Shown here piece after piece: positions 16,931 through 26,053 of a stretch of 64,000 nucleotides of DNA. Each line of letters opens with the position of its first letter. Within the stretch, counting starts at the first letter, position 1. Source of the DNA: Chrysogorgia sp. JL179-B06 (taxonomy: Eukaryota > Cnidaria > Anthozoa > Scleralcyonacea > Chrysogorgiidae); contig JAYKKM010000142.1 in the NCBI GenBank assembly GCA_035772405.1, positions 1,888,501 through 1,952,500 of the forward strand, written 5' to 3'. The notes beneath the pieces were generated by a model, which ran no database searches, had not been told where the DNA came from, and saw only the letters and a program-made list of their open reading frames with translations. The position numbers were made by a program, and so were the translations under genes.

Positions 16931-18235
16931 ATGGAGGATAAATACTACAGTGCAGTCCGTAAGGCAAAGTCAGATTTATTGAGGAGGTACCCTCACGCCA
17001 CGTTGAGTAAGTTTGAGTTTGATCCAGTCCAATCAGAAAATGGTGACGTGACAAGAGTGGATGTATACTTCCGGAACAATGACATACTCTCCACTGATAT
17101 CACCAGCACCACGTTCAAGAACGATAAGAGTATGTGGAAGTGGCTTCATAACAACACTCCCTTCCCTAAGATTTGGTGGAGTGGAGGATCAGTTCCAAAG
17201 TTGCTTTTGACAGACAAGGTTAATTACGACAACACGTTTAAAAGATTTCCACCCTACATGATCAACTACCAAGTGAATAACTTTTCAATCTATATCGACG
17301 ACCAGAACTTCTTCAAGTCAAATTTACCTAAGATTGTAATTGACACGAAGAAGCGTTTTCAAGATGGTCCGGACGGGGACAATATAAACACGTTGTGGAC
17401 TCTCAAAAAGCTACTATCAAGCGATAACCTCCATGTATATTGCAACATATAAGTCCGGCGTCTCGTTGCAAAACCTAACTCCAAGCGACGAGGTTCCTAA
17501 GCAGATCACAAGTCTTATGAGATTCCATGTGTACTTTACCATGCGAAGGGTAATGTTCCGACTTGACAAAGGAGACATCGCAGACATCATTAGACTGTAT
17601 GTTTCAGATTGGAGAGTCTTAAGAAACAATCTTCCCCTGAGTGGACCTTGGGTTAATCATATCAAAGACATTCAAGGGGATTACAAGAGATATTGTCCAA
17701 GAGTCTCAAACGGGATAACTGAGTTAGGTCAAGAGTTACTAAATCAGTCTATAGAGGTTTACATGTATGCGATACTAGGTGCTCAAGCGAAGTCGCGACA
17801 AACCATTGTAGGTAGCAGAGCGAGCGCTAGAGAGGTTCACAAGTTTTTAGAGACATTGTCGAAGATGCAGTTGTTCAGTACTCACCCTCTGTATGGATTA
17901 ATCTTATGAATAAAGCTATAAAAGACACTTATGTTAAGTTAGACATGGCGGTGACTCCTAACACCTGGTTGATACCAAGGAGTATGATCCTATTGAAAAA
18001 ACCAGTCCCAGGGTATAACAACCTTTTGAGAGAGAGTACTGAGATTGGAATGAGTTTTGGGTACAACACCAAGTTGAACTTCCATGATGAACCCAGCGAC
18101 CCGACCGAGGGACTAGCGCAGCGAAGCGAGGTACGAGCTGAAGGAAGGGACCAAGCGAAGGGAGTGACTCCTAATCTTTTTGTCATGGGAGCTGCTGCTA
18201 TGGTTGGAATTATGGTGAGCAAGTTCATATTATAA
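16931..18235 (+). pseudogene. 435-aa virion-type protein, copy with two frameshifts (unit 1)
   Basis: Compared with the intact copy at 26723-28030, two bases are missing near 17403 and one near 17839, splitting the gene into three frames. Confidence 0.8.
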
Positions 18236-18240
18236 TATAA

Positions 18241-19077
18241 ATGAGTATACACTTTGGAAATGTAGAATCAAAAGAACTGGAGAAACATGATAAGTCAAGA
18301 AGAGTCTTGTTTAACATAAATGTCACTAAAGCAAATGACAATGTCAGCACGCTCTTTCACAGATTAGATGGAAATTTAAATTATAATAGACTCAAGATCG
18401 TGAGAGACGGTGATTCCTACTTTCACCAGGATGTATACAGAAAATCTCCTATCAAGTATGGTACGACTGGAGATTTCGCTGTCTCCAGCATTGATACGCT
18501 AAGAGCTAAACAAACGATGTTTTTTGAATGTCCGAGACTCGTCGAGGTAAACGTGAGTATATTCGTGGTGATTAAGATGCTATTCCCACCAATGACGGGA
18601 AAATGGGCGTATATCGTTGGAAACGATGATGGTGGTTATGATAAGTTTATTGCTATTAGAAGTAGTTCTAACAACCAGCTATCGTACGGTGGTGGATGGC
18701 CAGCTGTGGAGTACAATTGTACATACCCGAGTGGTATCTTGAGAACAGAAAAACATATAATCTCAGCTCACTGGATGATGACGGGGAGTCATATGAGAGT
18801 GAATAATATAGTCTCTACCGATAGTGAGTTTGAGGCAAATTTTAAAAGTATCGGATGTCAGTACTCTACTATTTTCACGAATGATAGAAATCTGACGAGG
18901 AGCTCTGGTTTTTCTAAGACTTTCACAGGATGTATATATGGTTTGAAAATAGTGAAAGGACTATTGGAACCAAAGGATATTGACAAGATAAACAAAGAAA
19001 TGATGAAAGAGTACAACGTGGGTGGTACTACTCTACAAGCACCACCTCAAGCACCTGCAATTGCATTTTTAAAATGA
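18241..19077 (+). CDS. 278-aa LamG-like virion-type protein (unit 1)
   Basis: Reference copy, homologous to the 316-aa protein of region A. Residues about 95-270 contain VNVSIFVVIK, NDDGGYDKFIAI, LSYGGGWPAVEY, HIISAHWMMTGSHMRVNN, TGCIYGLKIVKG and MMKEYNV, a strand pattern resembling a LamG/concanavalin sandwich. This suggests a surface or attachment protein, as inference only. A proline/alanine tail (LQAPPQAPAIAFLK) closes the protein. It starts 5 bp after the 435-aa gene in the context TATAAATG. Confidence 0.65.
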   Translation: MSIHFGNVESKELEKHDKSRRVLFNINVTKANDNVSTLFHRLDGNLNYNRLKIVRDGDSYFHQDVYRKSPIKYGTTGDFAVSSIDTLRAKQTMFFECPRLVEVNVSIFVVIKMLFPPMTGKWAYIVGNDDGGYDKFIAIRSSSNNQLSYGGGWPAVEYNCTYPSGILRTEKHIISAHWMMTGSHMRVNNIVSTDSEFEANFKSIGCQYSTIFTNDRNLTRSSGFSKTFTGCIYGLKIVKGLLEPKDIDKINKEMMKEYNVGGTTLQAPPQAPAIAFLK

Positions 19078-19088
19078 GTATATAATAA

Positions 19089-19307
19089 ATGAACAGTACA
19101 AGTCTCTTTCTAGAAATATTCCCTCCGTTCACTCAAGAAACGGATCAAATTATCCTGTACACCACTTGTGGAACTGTCGCTCTGCTAGCCTTGAAAGCAT
19201 TTCACCAAGTAGCTAAGCGAGTAATGAGGAAGATAGTGGCAGATCGCGCTCTGAAACGTCAAATAAACGAAGCTTTACAAGATGTTAAGACCAATGAAGA
19301 AGTGTAA
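19089..19307 (+). CDS. 72-aa single-pass membrane protein (unit 1)
   Basis: Reference copy. One hydrophobic segment (IILYTTCGTVALLALKAF, about 21-38) is followed by a basic, helical tail (KRVMRKIVADRALKRQINEAL). The start lies 11 bp after the previous stop in the context TATAATAAATG. No family recognised. Confidence 0.6.
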   Translation: MNSTSLFLEIFPPFTQETDQIILYTTCGTVALLALKAFHQVAKRVMRKIVADRALKRQINEALQDVKTNEEV

Positions 19308-19314
19308 TAGATAA

Positions 19315-19602
19315 ATGAACGTATTACTTTTGTTGTTTTTAATTACAAGTGTGTTGAGCATCCCAACGTCATCGACCGACCCGACCGGAGCGCAGCGAAG
19401 GGAGGGACTGAGAAATGGTATCTTTGATATGAGTAAGACAAACAAAATCTCACTCATTATTGGTGGTGTTATCTTATTGTTGATCTTCATTGGTGTGGTG
19501 TTGAATTTTGTTAAAACACATGTTATTTGCAGTTTAATATCTACACCTATCATTATTCTGATCATGTGGTGTTTGAGAATGTTTTATCACATTGATAAAT
19601 GA
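19315..19602 (+). CDS. 95-aa membrane protein with signal peptide (unit 1)
   Basis: Reference copy. The N-terminus MNVLLLLFLITSVLSIPT is a convincing signal peptide or anchor, almost identical to that of the next gene. A GC-rich stretch (19374-19410) encodes DPTGAQRREGL and is a member of the dispersed mini-repeat family. Two further hydrophobic segments follow (LIIGGVILLLIFIGVVL and CSLISTPIIILIMWCL). The stop overlaps the next start by ATGA. Confidence 0.6.
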   Translation: MNVLLLLFLITSVLSIPTSSTDPTGAQRREGLRNGIFDMSKTNKISLIIGGVILLLIFIGVVLNFVKTHVICSLISTPIIILIMWCLRMFYHIDK

Positions 19603-19847
19603 ACGTATTACTTTTGTTGTTTTTAATTACAAATGTGTTGAGCATTCCAACTCACCCACCGGAACAAATCGAAACAAACATGGATACAGTTATTATCAGT
19701 TTAGTTGTAGTGAATATCGTGTTCACTGTATTCTCATTATTTACAAGATTTCTCTTGTTCAGTAAAATTATTTTCCAAACCCTTAGGTTTTGGAAAATTA
19801 CTAATGGTTGTCCCTCTCTGCGCTGCGCTCCGGTCGGGTCTACTTGA
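19599..19847 (+). CDS. 82-aa membrane protein with duplicated signal peptide (unit 1)
   Basis: Reference copy. It repeats the neighbour's N-terminus (MNVLLLLFLITNVLSIPT), then has a membrane segment VIISLVVVNIVFTVFSLF and ends in a mini-repeat read in the opposite direction (CPSLRCAPVGST). A near-perfect hairpin (ATTTTCCAAA at 19770 with TTTGGAAAAT at 19789) lies inside the coding region. It overlaps the convergent 71-aa gene by 8 bp. Confidence 0.55.
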   Translation: MNVLLLLFLITNVLSIPTHPPEQIETNMDTVIISLVVVNIVFTVFSLFTRFLLFSKIIFQTLRFWKITNGCPSLRCAPVGST

Positions 19848-20055
19848 ATGGACTGTCAGGGATAAACTTCATCTTCTGAGCGTACTTCACAGCAAGAGTG
19901 CCAGCTGCGACGGCGACGACGAGTTTCAATGTTCCTTCGATGGTGTCTGGAGCCCCAAGTGACTTTCCAAACGCTTTCTTAGAGATCATGCTTACACCAA
20001 CTCCAGCTGCGGTGTAGAGTAAGGTGTCGTACAATTCGTTCTTTACATCTGTCAT
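19840..20055 (-). CDS. 71-aa membrane-associated protein (unit 1)
   Basis: Reference copy. Two hydrophobic segments (LLYTAAGVGVSMI and LKLVVAVAAGTLAVKYA) flank a glycine/lysine loop, and the end reads FIPDSPFK. It looks like a small two-helix membrane protein of a virion. The start context is TATAATAAAGGATG rather than TAAATG. Confidence 0.6.
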   Translation of the reverse strand: MTDVKNELYDTLLYTAAGVGVSMISKKAFGKSLGAPDTIEGTLKLVVAVAAGTLAVKYAQKMKFIPDSPFK

Positions 20056-20071
20056 CCTTTATTATAGAGGT

Positions 20072-20404
20072 TTAATCAAACGACTCTAGTTTCGCAGGAG
20101 TTTTCTTAACGGGTACTTTGGTCGTTTGGTCCCTCCCTTCACTCCCTACGGTCGTTCCGGTCAGGTCGCTCTGGTCGAGTGACTTCTTGAAGAAGAGGAA
20201 ATACCCAGCGGCTGAGATCGTACCGAGCACACCAAAGACGAGCATGTAGTTGACACCACCACTCTCTTCAGTACTTTCTTGTCTCTCACGAGTCTTCTTC
20301 TCCTTAGCTGCTTTGCTTATAGCAGCGAGTCTTTTACCTTGTTCAACTTTTCTAGGATCTTTAATCTTTACGGGATCACTGCTAGTTATCTGCGGGTTAC
20401 TCAT
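20072..20404 (-). CDS. 110-aa single-pass membrane protein (unit 1)
   Basis: Reference copy. The N-terminal half is a very basic helix (VEQGKRLAAISKAAKEKKTRE). One membrane segment follows (YMLVFGVLGTISAAGYFLFF, about 53-72). The tail covers a dispersed mini-repeat (20128-20172). Context at the start is CTAATAAATG. It lies 16 bp upstream of the 71-aa gene on the same strand. Confidence 0.6.
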   Translation of the reverse strand: MSNPQITSSDPVKIKDPRKVEQGKRLAAISKAAKEKKTRERQESTEESGGVNYMLVFGVLGTISAAGYFLFFKKSLDQSDLTGTTVGSEGRDQTTKVPVKKTPAKLESFD

Positions 20405-20426
20405 TTATTAGTACGTTTTGTTTACA

Positions 20427-20778
20427 AGTTGCTTAGCTTTGCTTGAAGTTTGCTTGGAAGTTGCTTAGCTTTGCTTGTAAGCAAGTCTGGTTTGCTTGAA
20501 GTTTGCTTGGAAGTTGCTTAGCTTTGCTTGTAAGCAAGTCTGGTTTGCTTGAAGTTTGCTTGGAAGCTGCTTAGCTTTGCTTGTAAGCAAGTCTGGTTTG
20601 CTTGAAGTTTGCTTGGAAGCTGCTTAGCTTTGCTTGTAAGCAAGTCTGGTTTGCTTGAAGTTTGCTTGGAAGCTGCTTAGCTTTGCTTGTAAGCAAGTCT
20701 GGTTTGCTTGAAGTTTGCTTGGAAGCTGCTTAGCTTTGCTTGTAAGCAAGTCTGGTTTGCTTGAAGTTTGCTTGGAAG
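20427..20778 (-). repeat. 53-bp tandem repeat block (unit 1)
   Basis: About 6.6 copies of a 53-bp unit built from GCTTAGCTTTGCTTGTAAGC and GTTTGCTTGAAGTTTGCTTG. Period was measured from GGAAGCTGC at 20562 to the next at 20615. It is not a multiple of three and has no gene in it. Candidate iterons or replication/regulatory region. Confidence 0.9.
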
Positions 20779-21222
20779 CTAGCAATAGTATACCAACATG
20801 ATAACGGCGGTTTTCAAACAGAGACGCGTCAAGAACCTTGAGAACTGACGTCTATCACTCTCTAGCCTTAGTCTCTCGGTCAACTCAACGATCTCTTGGT
20901 TCAACTTCTCTAGGTCGCTGTGCTCCTCTCCTCTCTGCTTCGAGTCGCTGTGCTCCTCTCCTCTCTGCTTCGAGTCGCTGTGCTCCTCTCCTCTCTGCTT
21001 CGAGTCGCTGTGCTCCTCTCCTCTCTGCTTCGAGTCGCTGTGCTCCTCTCCTCTCTGCTTCGAGTCGCTGTGCTCCTCTCCTCTCTGCTTCGAGTCGCTG
21101 TGCTCCTCTCCTCTCTGCTTCGAGTCGCTGTGCTCCTCTCCTCTCTGCTTCGAGTCGCTGTGCTCCTCTCCTCTCTGCTTCGAGTCGCTGTGCTCCTCTC
21201 CTCTCTGCTTCGAGTCGCTCAT
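20779..21222 (-). CDS. 10-residue-repeat coiled-coil membrane protein (unit 1, 10 repeats)
   Basis: Reference copy, 147 aa. After Met come ten exact repeats of [10 protein letters not shown], encoded by a 30-bp DNA repeat. A short coiled coil follows ([19 protein letters not shown]), and then a C-terminal hydrophobic anchor ([14 protein letters not shown]). It resembles a tail-anchored protein with a variable-length hydrophilic stalk. The start context is TATAATAAATG and is divergent from the next unit's 131-aa gene, 12 bp away. Confidence 0.65.
   Translation of the reverse strand: MSDSKQRGEEHSDSKQRGEEHSDSKQRGEEHSDSKQRGEEHSDSKQRGEEHSDSKQRGEEHSDSKQRGEEHSDSKQRGEEHSDSKQRGEEHSDSKQRGEEHSDLEKLNQEIVELTERLRLESDRRQFSRFLTRLCLKTAVIMLVYYC
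20920..21219 (-). repeat. 30-bp tandem repeat, 10 copies (unit 1)
   Basis: Exact copies of GAGTCGCTGTGCTCCTCTCC plus TCTCTGCTTC on the plus strand. Read in any frame the repeat stays open on both strands, which creates long spurious frames. Confidence 0.95.
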
Positions 21223-21234
21223 TTATTATAAAGG

Positions 21235-21630
21235 ATGACGTCAATGATGTTTGGAGGAGTCTTTAACGCGTTCGCGTTCGCGGGTGCTGGCTTCCTATTC
21301 AAGAGTATAGATAGCAATGGCTACGGCGAGGAGATGGCGAGACATAACCTTGCTGTCGAGAAACTAGCGAGAGACAGGGAGATATGGAATGAGAATGAGA
21401 TAAACCGGCGAAACAAAGTCCAAGAGCTTAGACAGGAGTTGTCAGACGCGAACAAGAGTATTAACGAGACGAACGCTGCGCTTGACAACCTGAGACAGAC
21501 GTTCAGAACTGAACCGGTGTTGCGAGACTACTACGAACCCTCGACTGAGATGCAGGACTACATGATAGCGGTGGAGGGAGTTGCGGTGGGATGGGTTGGT
21601 TATAAATTTATAAACTATTTAAAGAGATAG
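21235..21630 (+). CDS. 131-aa coiled-coil protein (unit 2)
   Basis: Identical in protein sequence to the copy at 11440. Confidence 0.7.
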   Translation: MTSMMFGGVFNAFAFAGAGFLFKSIDSNGYGEEMARHNLAVEKLARDREIWNENEINRRNKVQELRQELSDANKSINETNAALDNLRQTFRTEPVLRDYYEPSTEMQDYMIAVEGVAVGWVGYKFINYLKR

Positions 21631-21649
21631 TATATATACTAAACCAACC

Positions 21650-22264
21650 ATGTCAGTTCAACTTACTAGTTCCGATAGCTTCAAGAGCGAGAACATCGTC
21701 TTCTCCAAGACCGAGACCAAGAAGTTCCCAGGTGGTACTTACAAGAGGGTGAACATCGAGGTTAAGTACGAGGATGGGACCACTGGTCCTCTACTCTTAG
21801 CCACCGACAAGTGCTTCTCGACTGGTGTGTGTGTGAATAAGAAGTTTGGAAAGGTTGCACACTCCCTACCCGTAATGTTGTACTCAGATGGACCAACAGA
21901 ACAGCAGAAGAGTTTCGTTGAGACGATCAACAAGATCGTGAAGAGGTGTAACAAGCACGTTGCTGGGGAGTTGAACGAGGTCATCAGGGGAGACGAGGAC
22001 AAGCCAGTGATGTTCTTAAAACTGAAGGAAGGGGAGGATACCCTCTGCAAGACGTTGGACGTAATGGACGAGGAGGATGAAGGAGAAGAGGTTAAGGTGA
22101 GTGAGTTCGTCAAGACACCATGTGATGTCAGGGTGGTTATCGCGATCGATAACATCTACATCGGGGATAACTGTACGTCACTCCAGATCAAACCATATGA
22201 GGTGAAAGTGTGTGAGACGAAGGTCAAGAAGGTGGTTAAGAAGAAGAAAGTTAAGTTGATATAA
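21650..22264 (+). CDS. ssDNA-binding-like protein (unit 2)
   Basis: Intact 204-aa copy, same protein as at 11855. The 10-bp intergenic hairpin follows at 22296-22321. Confidence 0.55.
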   Translation: MSVQLTSSDSFKSENIVFSKTETKKFPGGTYKRVNIEVKYEDGTTGPLLLATDKCFSTGVCVNKKFGKVAHSLPVMLYSDGPTEQQKSFVETINKIVKRCNKHVAGELNEVIRGDEDKPVMFLKLKEGEDTLCKTLDVMDEEDEGEEVKVSEFVKTPCDVRVVIAIDNIYIGDNCTSLQIKPYEVKVCETKVKKVVKKKKVKLI

Positions 22265-22349
22265 GTAGATGTAGGTCTCGGTCGAGTGGTTCATTATTCT
22301 TATCTTTTCAGAGATAAGAATTAGTTTAAAGGATCGGATGAGTGTATAA

Positions 22350-22703
22350 ATGATATCCAAAGGAGAAGCAACCTGTAAGAGGATCATGGAGAAGCACTTT
22401 GGAAAACCATTCACTTCAATTAGACCAGATTGGTTAAAGAATCCTGAGACTGGGAGGAACTTAGAGATAGACGTGTATAACGCCGAGCTTAAGATAGGAG
22501 TCGAGTTCAACGGGATACAACACTACGAGTATAACGAGAGGTTCCACAAGAACTATAGTAACTTCAAGAAGCAACTGAAGAGGGATCAGTTGAAGAAGGA
22601 ACTATGTAAACAACATGGAGTCAAGCTGATCAGCGTTCCATACATCTGTGAAATACTACCGTACATCATGAGACAACTTGAGAGAGCTGAATCAACTACA
22701 TAA
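22350..22703 (+). CDS. Endonuclease-like protein (unit 2)
   Basis: Intact 117-aa copy, same protein as at 12555. Confidence 0.65.
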   Translation: MISKGEATCKRIMEKHFGKPFTSIRPDWLKNPETGRNLEIDVYNAELKIGVEFNGIQHYEYNERFHKNYSNFKKQLKRDQLKKELCKQHGVKLISVPYICEILPYIMRQLERAESTT

Positions 22704-22730
22704 AGAGATGTCTCTATATATAATAAAGAT

Positions 22731-22877
22731 ATGACCTACTATACCTTAAAAGAGTTAAAGAAACTCGTCAAAGATCGTAAGATCAAGCTTAAGACCAACG
22801 CGAACAAGAACTATATCCTCAACGTACTTCCATCCATCCATCCATTTATATATTCTTTACATGTTTCATGCATATGA
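22731..22877 (+). pseudogene. SAP-like gene cut by the LINE (unit 2)
   Basis: Same 48-codon truncated frame as at 12936. Confidence 0.6.
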
Positions 22878-23822
22878 ACTGCTGGCTGTACAAAATTTTG
22901 CAAGCCAGCCATCAAAATTATCCTTACAAAACATAATACGTCGAATCTGGGAACGGTCCATCCCAAATTCATCCTCCAATTTCTTCCATGGATAATGCGA
23001 TCCTTCCATAAAGAGAGTTTGTTTCTCAAATGTTTGGTTGTCCATTCTGATAACATGTGCAATCCATTTGAGATGTTGTATCTTGATGAAGTGTTGCAAT
23101 GGGGTAGTTCCACATATTCTATGAATATCGGCGTTGCTGTACTTATAAGCGTAATCCCATTCTTTTTTTTTTTTTTTTTTTGTTCAATACTGATATCTCT
23201 AGGTGGTGCATCTCGTCTTGTCATACCTCCTTTTACAATTCGCCGTAGCATTCTAGTCCATTCGACTTCGAGTTTTTGTAGCTGTGTTTCGGCATTAAAG
23301 AGAGTTGCACAGTTATATATTAGTCTTGGCCTTATGAATACGTTGAGAAACTTCGCTCGGATCTTCACACTAATTCTATGATTCTTGAACATGTTTTTCA
23401 TTTCGGCGAATTTGGCAATAGCTGTCGAGATGCGATGTTGGATCATGATATTATTATCAGCTGGTGCGATTTTTACACCAAGGTATTTGAAGCTTTTAAC
23501 GTTCTTGATATTCTTGTCTTCCAGTTTAATCAGGGTCTCGCTTTCCGTGTCAGCTTGATCACCATTTATCAACATTGTTTCTGTTTTCTTTCTGGATAGT
23601 GTGAGTCCATAGCGTGAGAAGACATTTTCCACAATGATCATACCTTTTTGAAGAGCTTCTTTTGTCTTGAAGATGATAAACATATCATCTGCATAAAGAG
23701 CACGAAATAGTTGTGATACACCGTGGGATGGATGGTTTGAGCGTTGGCTCCGTGATGTTGTCTCATTAGGGATTTGGTATTTAAATTCGATACCATAACC
23801 GGCACTCAACATTTGTTTCAAT
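22827..23822 (-). mobile_element. 5'-truncated LINE (unit 2)
   Basis: Same insertion as unit 1, but the internal T-run is 19 bases long, which leaves one continuous 336-aa frame. Confidence 0.85.
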
Positions 23823-24866
23823 CCTGAGATCGATAACCAGTGCGAACTGGTCTTTATAGAAGTTGCTAAGTGTCATCTCAGATTCACTATGCAGACCAAA
23901 AATCCTTTTTGCTTCTGAGAAGAACCTTGACTTTGGAATTCCCTGACTGAACACTGAGTTGGGGACACCTTCCACTGTGACTTTCACACTATCAATATTT
24001 GGGTAAAGATACTCTTCCGAGTCAGTCCTTACTTTGTTGGTGAACAGTAGCACAACACCTTTCATGCTTTTCCTTGGGAGGTTTATATTCTCATTCATAA
24101 TAGTCTCATCTTTTCCCCACACTTTGGTGCTCATCAAAGTTACGTGTTCGTATGGTAGTGCCTTCCCATCTATATAGAGAGAAGTGATCTCACTTGCCAG
24201 ATCAGCGTTCTCGATCGTCTCATACACGAGTTCTAAGTTCTCCAGCTCGTACCCAGCGACAGCGCTCCCAGACTGTGCAACCATGATGTCACTCGCTTTC
24301 GGTAGTGTGATGGTGAATTGTAAGTTGTTGTTCATTGAGAATGGAGCGTACAACCCAGAGTCTCCTAAGATCTTATCGAGTGCGATTTTCTGCTTTGACC
24401 CATTCACACTAAAGATCAGTCCATCAGAGACTTTACTAGCGTTTCCACTAGCAGCTCCACTGTCGTCTTTTGAGATTAGCTTTCGGAGATTTTCACCTGC
24501 AACTCCGTACTCCATCATCTCCTCCCTCTCACTTGAGGATTTCCAGAGGTCTTTGTACACCTCAATCACACTCTCCCCAGTGTTGTCATAAACCACTTCT
24601 CCTGCCATCTTGATAGTTAACCTACTTTGCAGAAGTTTAGACAAGTTGTTCAAATACCAACTCTTTACATTGGCGTTCTTAAAGTTGAACAAGAGATGCA
24701 TGCTTCCTGGGACCAGACATGAGTCTGGTTTCAACTTCGGGATGTCAATATACAGACTCTCGCCTGGACTAGCCTTGTTAGGATTCAAGGTTATTACTTG
24801 CCTAGTTCTTCGACCTTTAATCGTCGACATCGTAGACTTCTTTGCGTTCGGTGATAGATCGTTCAT
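23781..24866 (-). CDS. Putative major capsid protein, LINE-truncated (unit 2)
   Basis: As unit 1 but Glu in PGESLY and a private Val in NLELVYE (base 24226). Confidence 0.5.
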   Translation of the reverse strand: MNDLSPNAKKSTMSTIKGRRTRQVITLNPNKASPGESLYIDIPKLKPDSCLVPGSMHLLFNFKNANVKSWYLNNLSKLLQSRLTIKMAGEVVYDNTGESVIEVYKDLWKSSSEREEMMEYGVAGENLRKLISKDDSGAASGNASKVSDGLIFSVNGSKQKIALDKILGDSGLYAPFSMNNNLQFTITLPKASDIMVAQSGSAVAGYELENLELVYETIENADLASEITSLYIDGKALPYEHVTLMSTKVWGKDETIMNENINLPRKSMKGVVLLFTNKVRTDSEEYLYPNIDSVKVTVEGVPNSVFSQGIPKSRFFSEAKRIFGLHSESEMTLSNFYKDQFALVIDLRIETNVECRLWYRI

Positions 24867-25993
24867 TTATTATAATATGTTTTATTCCTCTCTAGGAAGA
24901 AGTACACTAACGCCATCACAACTAACCAAAGGTTTTTAGCTAGAAAACTTACCGCAGAAGCACCAGCTTTAATAATATTATAAGCGAGGTTAGCCACTCC
25001 CATCGCGAATGGTCCTAGTTTTGAGATAGCATTTTTAACTGCTCTAGCGAACGAGCCTACAGCTCTCCCTCCTTTCGCTAGCACACCTCTCATTCCAACT
25101 ATAACAGTCGTAACTAATGAAGCTATAGTAATTCCCAACGCAGAGGCTCCTAACCAGATCTCCTTGAACCACTTTTTAACTTTTTGAAGTCTAGATATGT
25201 CTTTCTCCTGTTCTATGCGAGTCTCCTCTCTAGCTCTTTGATCCTCGAGTGCGTCAGCTATCTCATCATAGTCAGCTGCCTCTTGGAAAAGTGCCTTAGC
25301 AGTATCCAAGTCACTATCTTTAATCCTCTCCCTACTAGACTCACCTCGCGCTCTGAAGTCGTCGGCTGTGATCTGGATAGCTCCCCTGTTCCCAACTCTA
25401 GACTCTGGTAAGATTGTGTCGGAAGGATTCAACACTCCATTAACTACTCTTTTATCCTGCTCATTAAGTCTCTCCACCACATCAGGTGGTAGTCTAGTTC
25501 CCCTCACATCGATCAAAGGGATCTCTTCCATGTTTGTGGATTCACTAAGAAGCTCTTCGAACTGTCTCACTGCTACCTCATTCCTTTTAGCTGTGTTCGT
25601 CTCCCAGTGGTCTACGTTCCTATTGAGTACTATGTTGTCTACTGTGGACAACTCACCATTTTTCAGTCTAACTTTGAATAAGACTTTTCCATCTCTAACG
25701 CTTGTCCTTCTCCTAAGTTCTATTGTACTCTCGGAGAAAGGGTTCAACCTATCCCTAGTCTCTCCATCGAGTCGATCCTGTACGAACTTGTCTAACTGTA
25801 CCATCACGTCATTCTTAATAGGTACGTCGAGAAGGGATTGAACGTACGTAATGTTTTCGGTGACTAATGGATCAAGATCTTCTAGTAACCTCGACCTAAG
25901 ATCTTCAAGAGTCTCAATGAGATCGTCTGTATCTAAGTTGTCGTACTCTGGAAACCTATTTTCCATCTCATTCCAATCTTCAGCGTCTTCCAT
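24863..25993 (-). CDS. 376-aa membrane-associated protein (unit 2)
   Basis: Intact; protein identical to the unit 1 copy. A 60-bp gap to the next gene holds a CTTCGCTTCGCTTC mini-repeat. Confidence 0.65.
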   Translation of the reverse strand: MEDAEDWNEMENRFPEYDNLDTDDLIETLEDLRSRLLEDLDPLVTENITYVQSLLDVPIKNDVMVQLDKFVQDRLDGETRDRLNPFSESTIELRRRTSVRDGKVLFKVRLKNGELSTVDNIVLNRNVDHWETNTAKRNEVAVRQFEELLSESTNMEEIPLIDVRGTRLPPDVVERLNEQDKRVVNGVLNPSDTILPESRVGNRGAIQITADDFRARGESSRERIKDSDLDTAKALFQEAADYDEIADALEDQRAREETRIEQEKDISRLQKVKKWFKEIWLGASALGITIASLVTTVIVGMRGVLAKGGRAVGSFARAVKNAISKLGPFAMGVANLAYNIIKAGASAVSFLAKNLWLVVMALVYFFLERNKTYYNK

Positions 25994-26053
25994 TTTAGTC
26001 CTTGTTCAGTCACTACATCATTGACACTAGGTTCGACTTCGCTTCGCTTCATC

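Noticed and set aside
20920..21219. CRISPR array
   Set aside because: The 30-bp copies are directly adjacent with no spacers, and they encode an in-frame peptide repeat.
20838..21266. Plus-strand leucine/serine-rich proteins across the 30-bp repeats
   Set aside because: A repeat whose length is a multiple of three stays open in many frames. The minus frame has the promoter-like start and a sensible coiled coil plus anchor.
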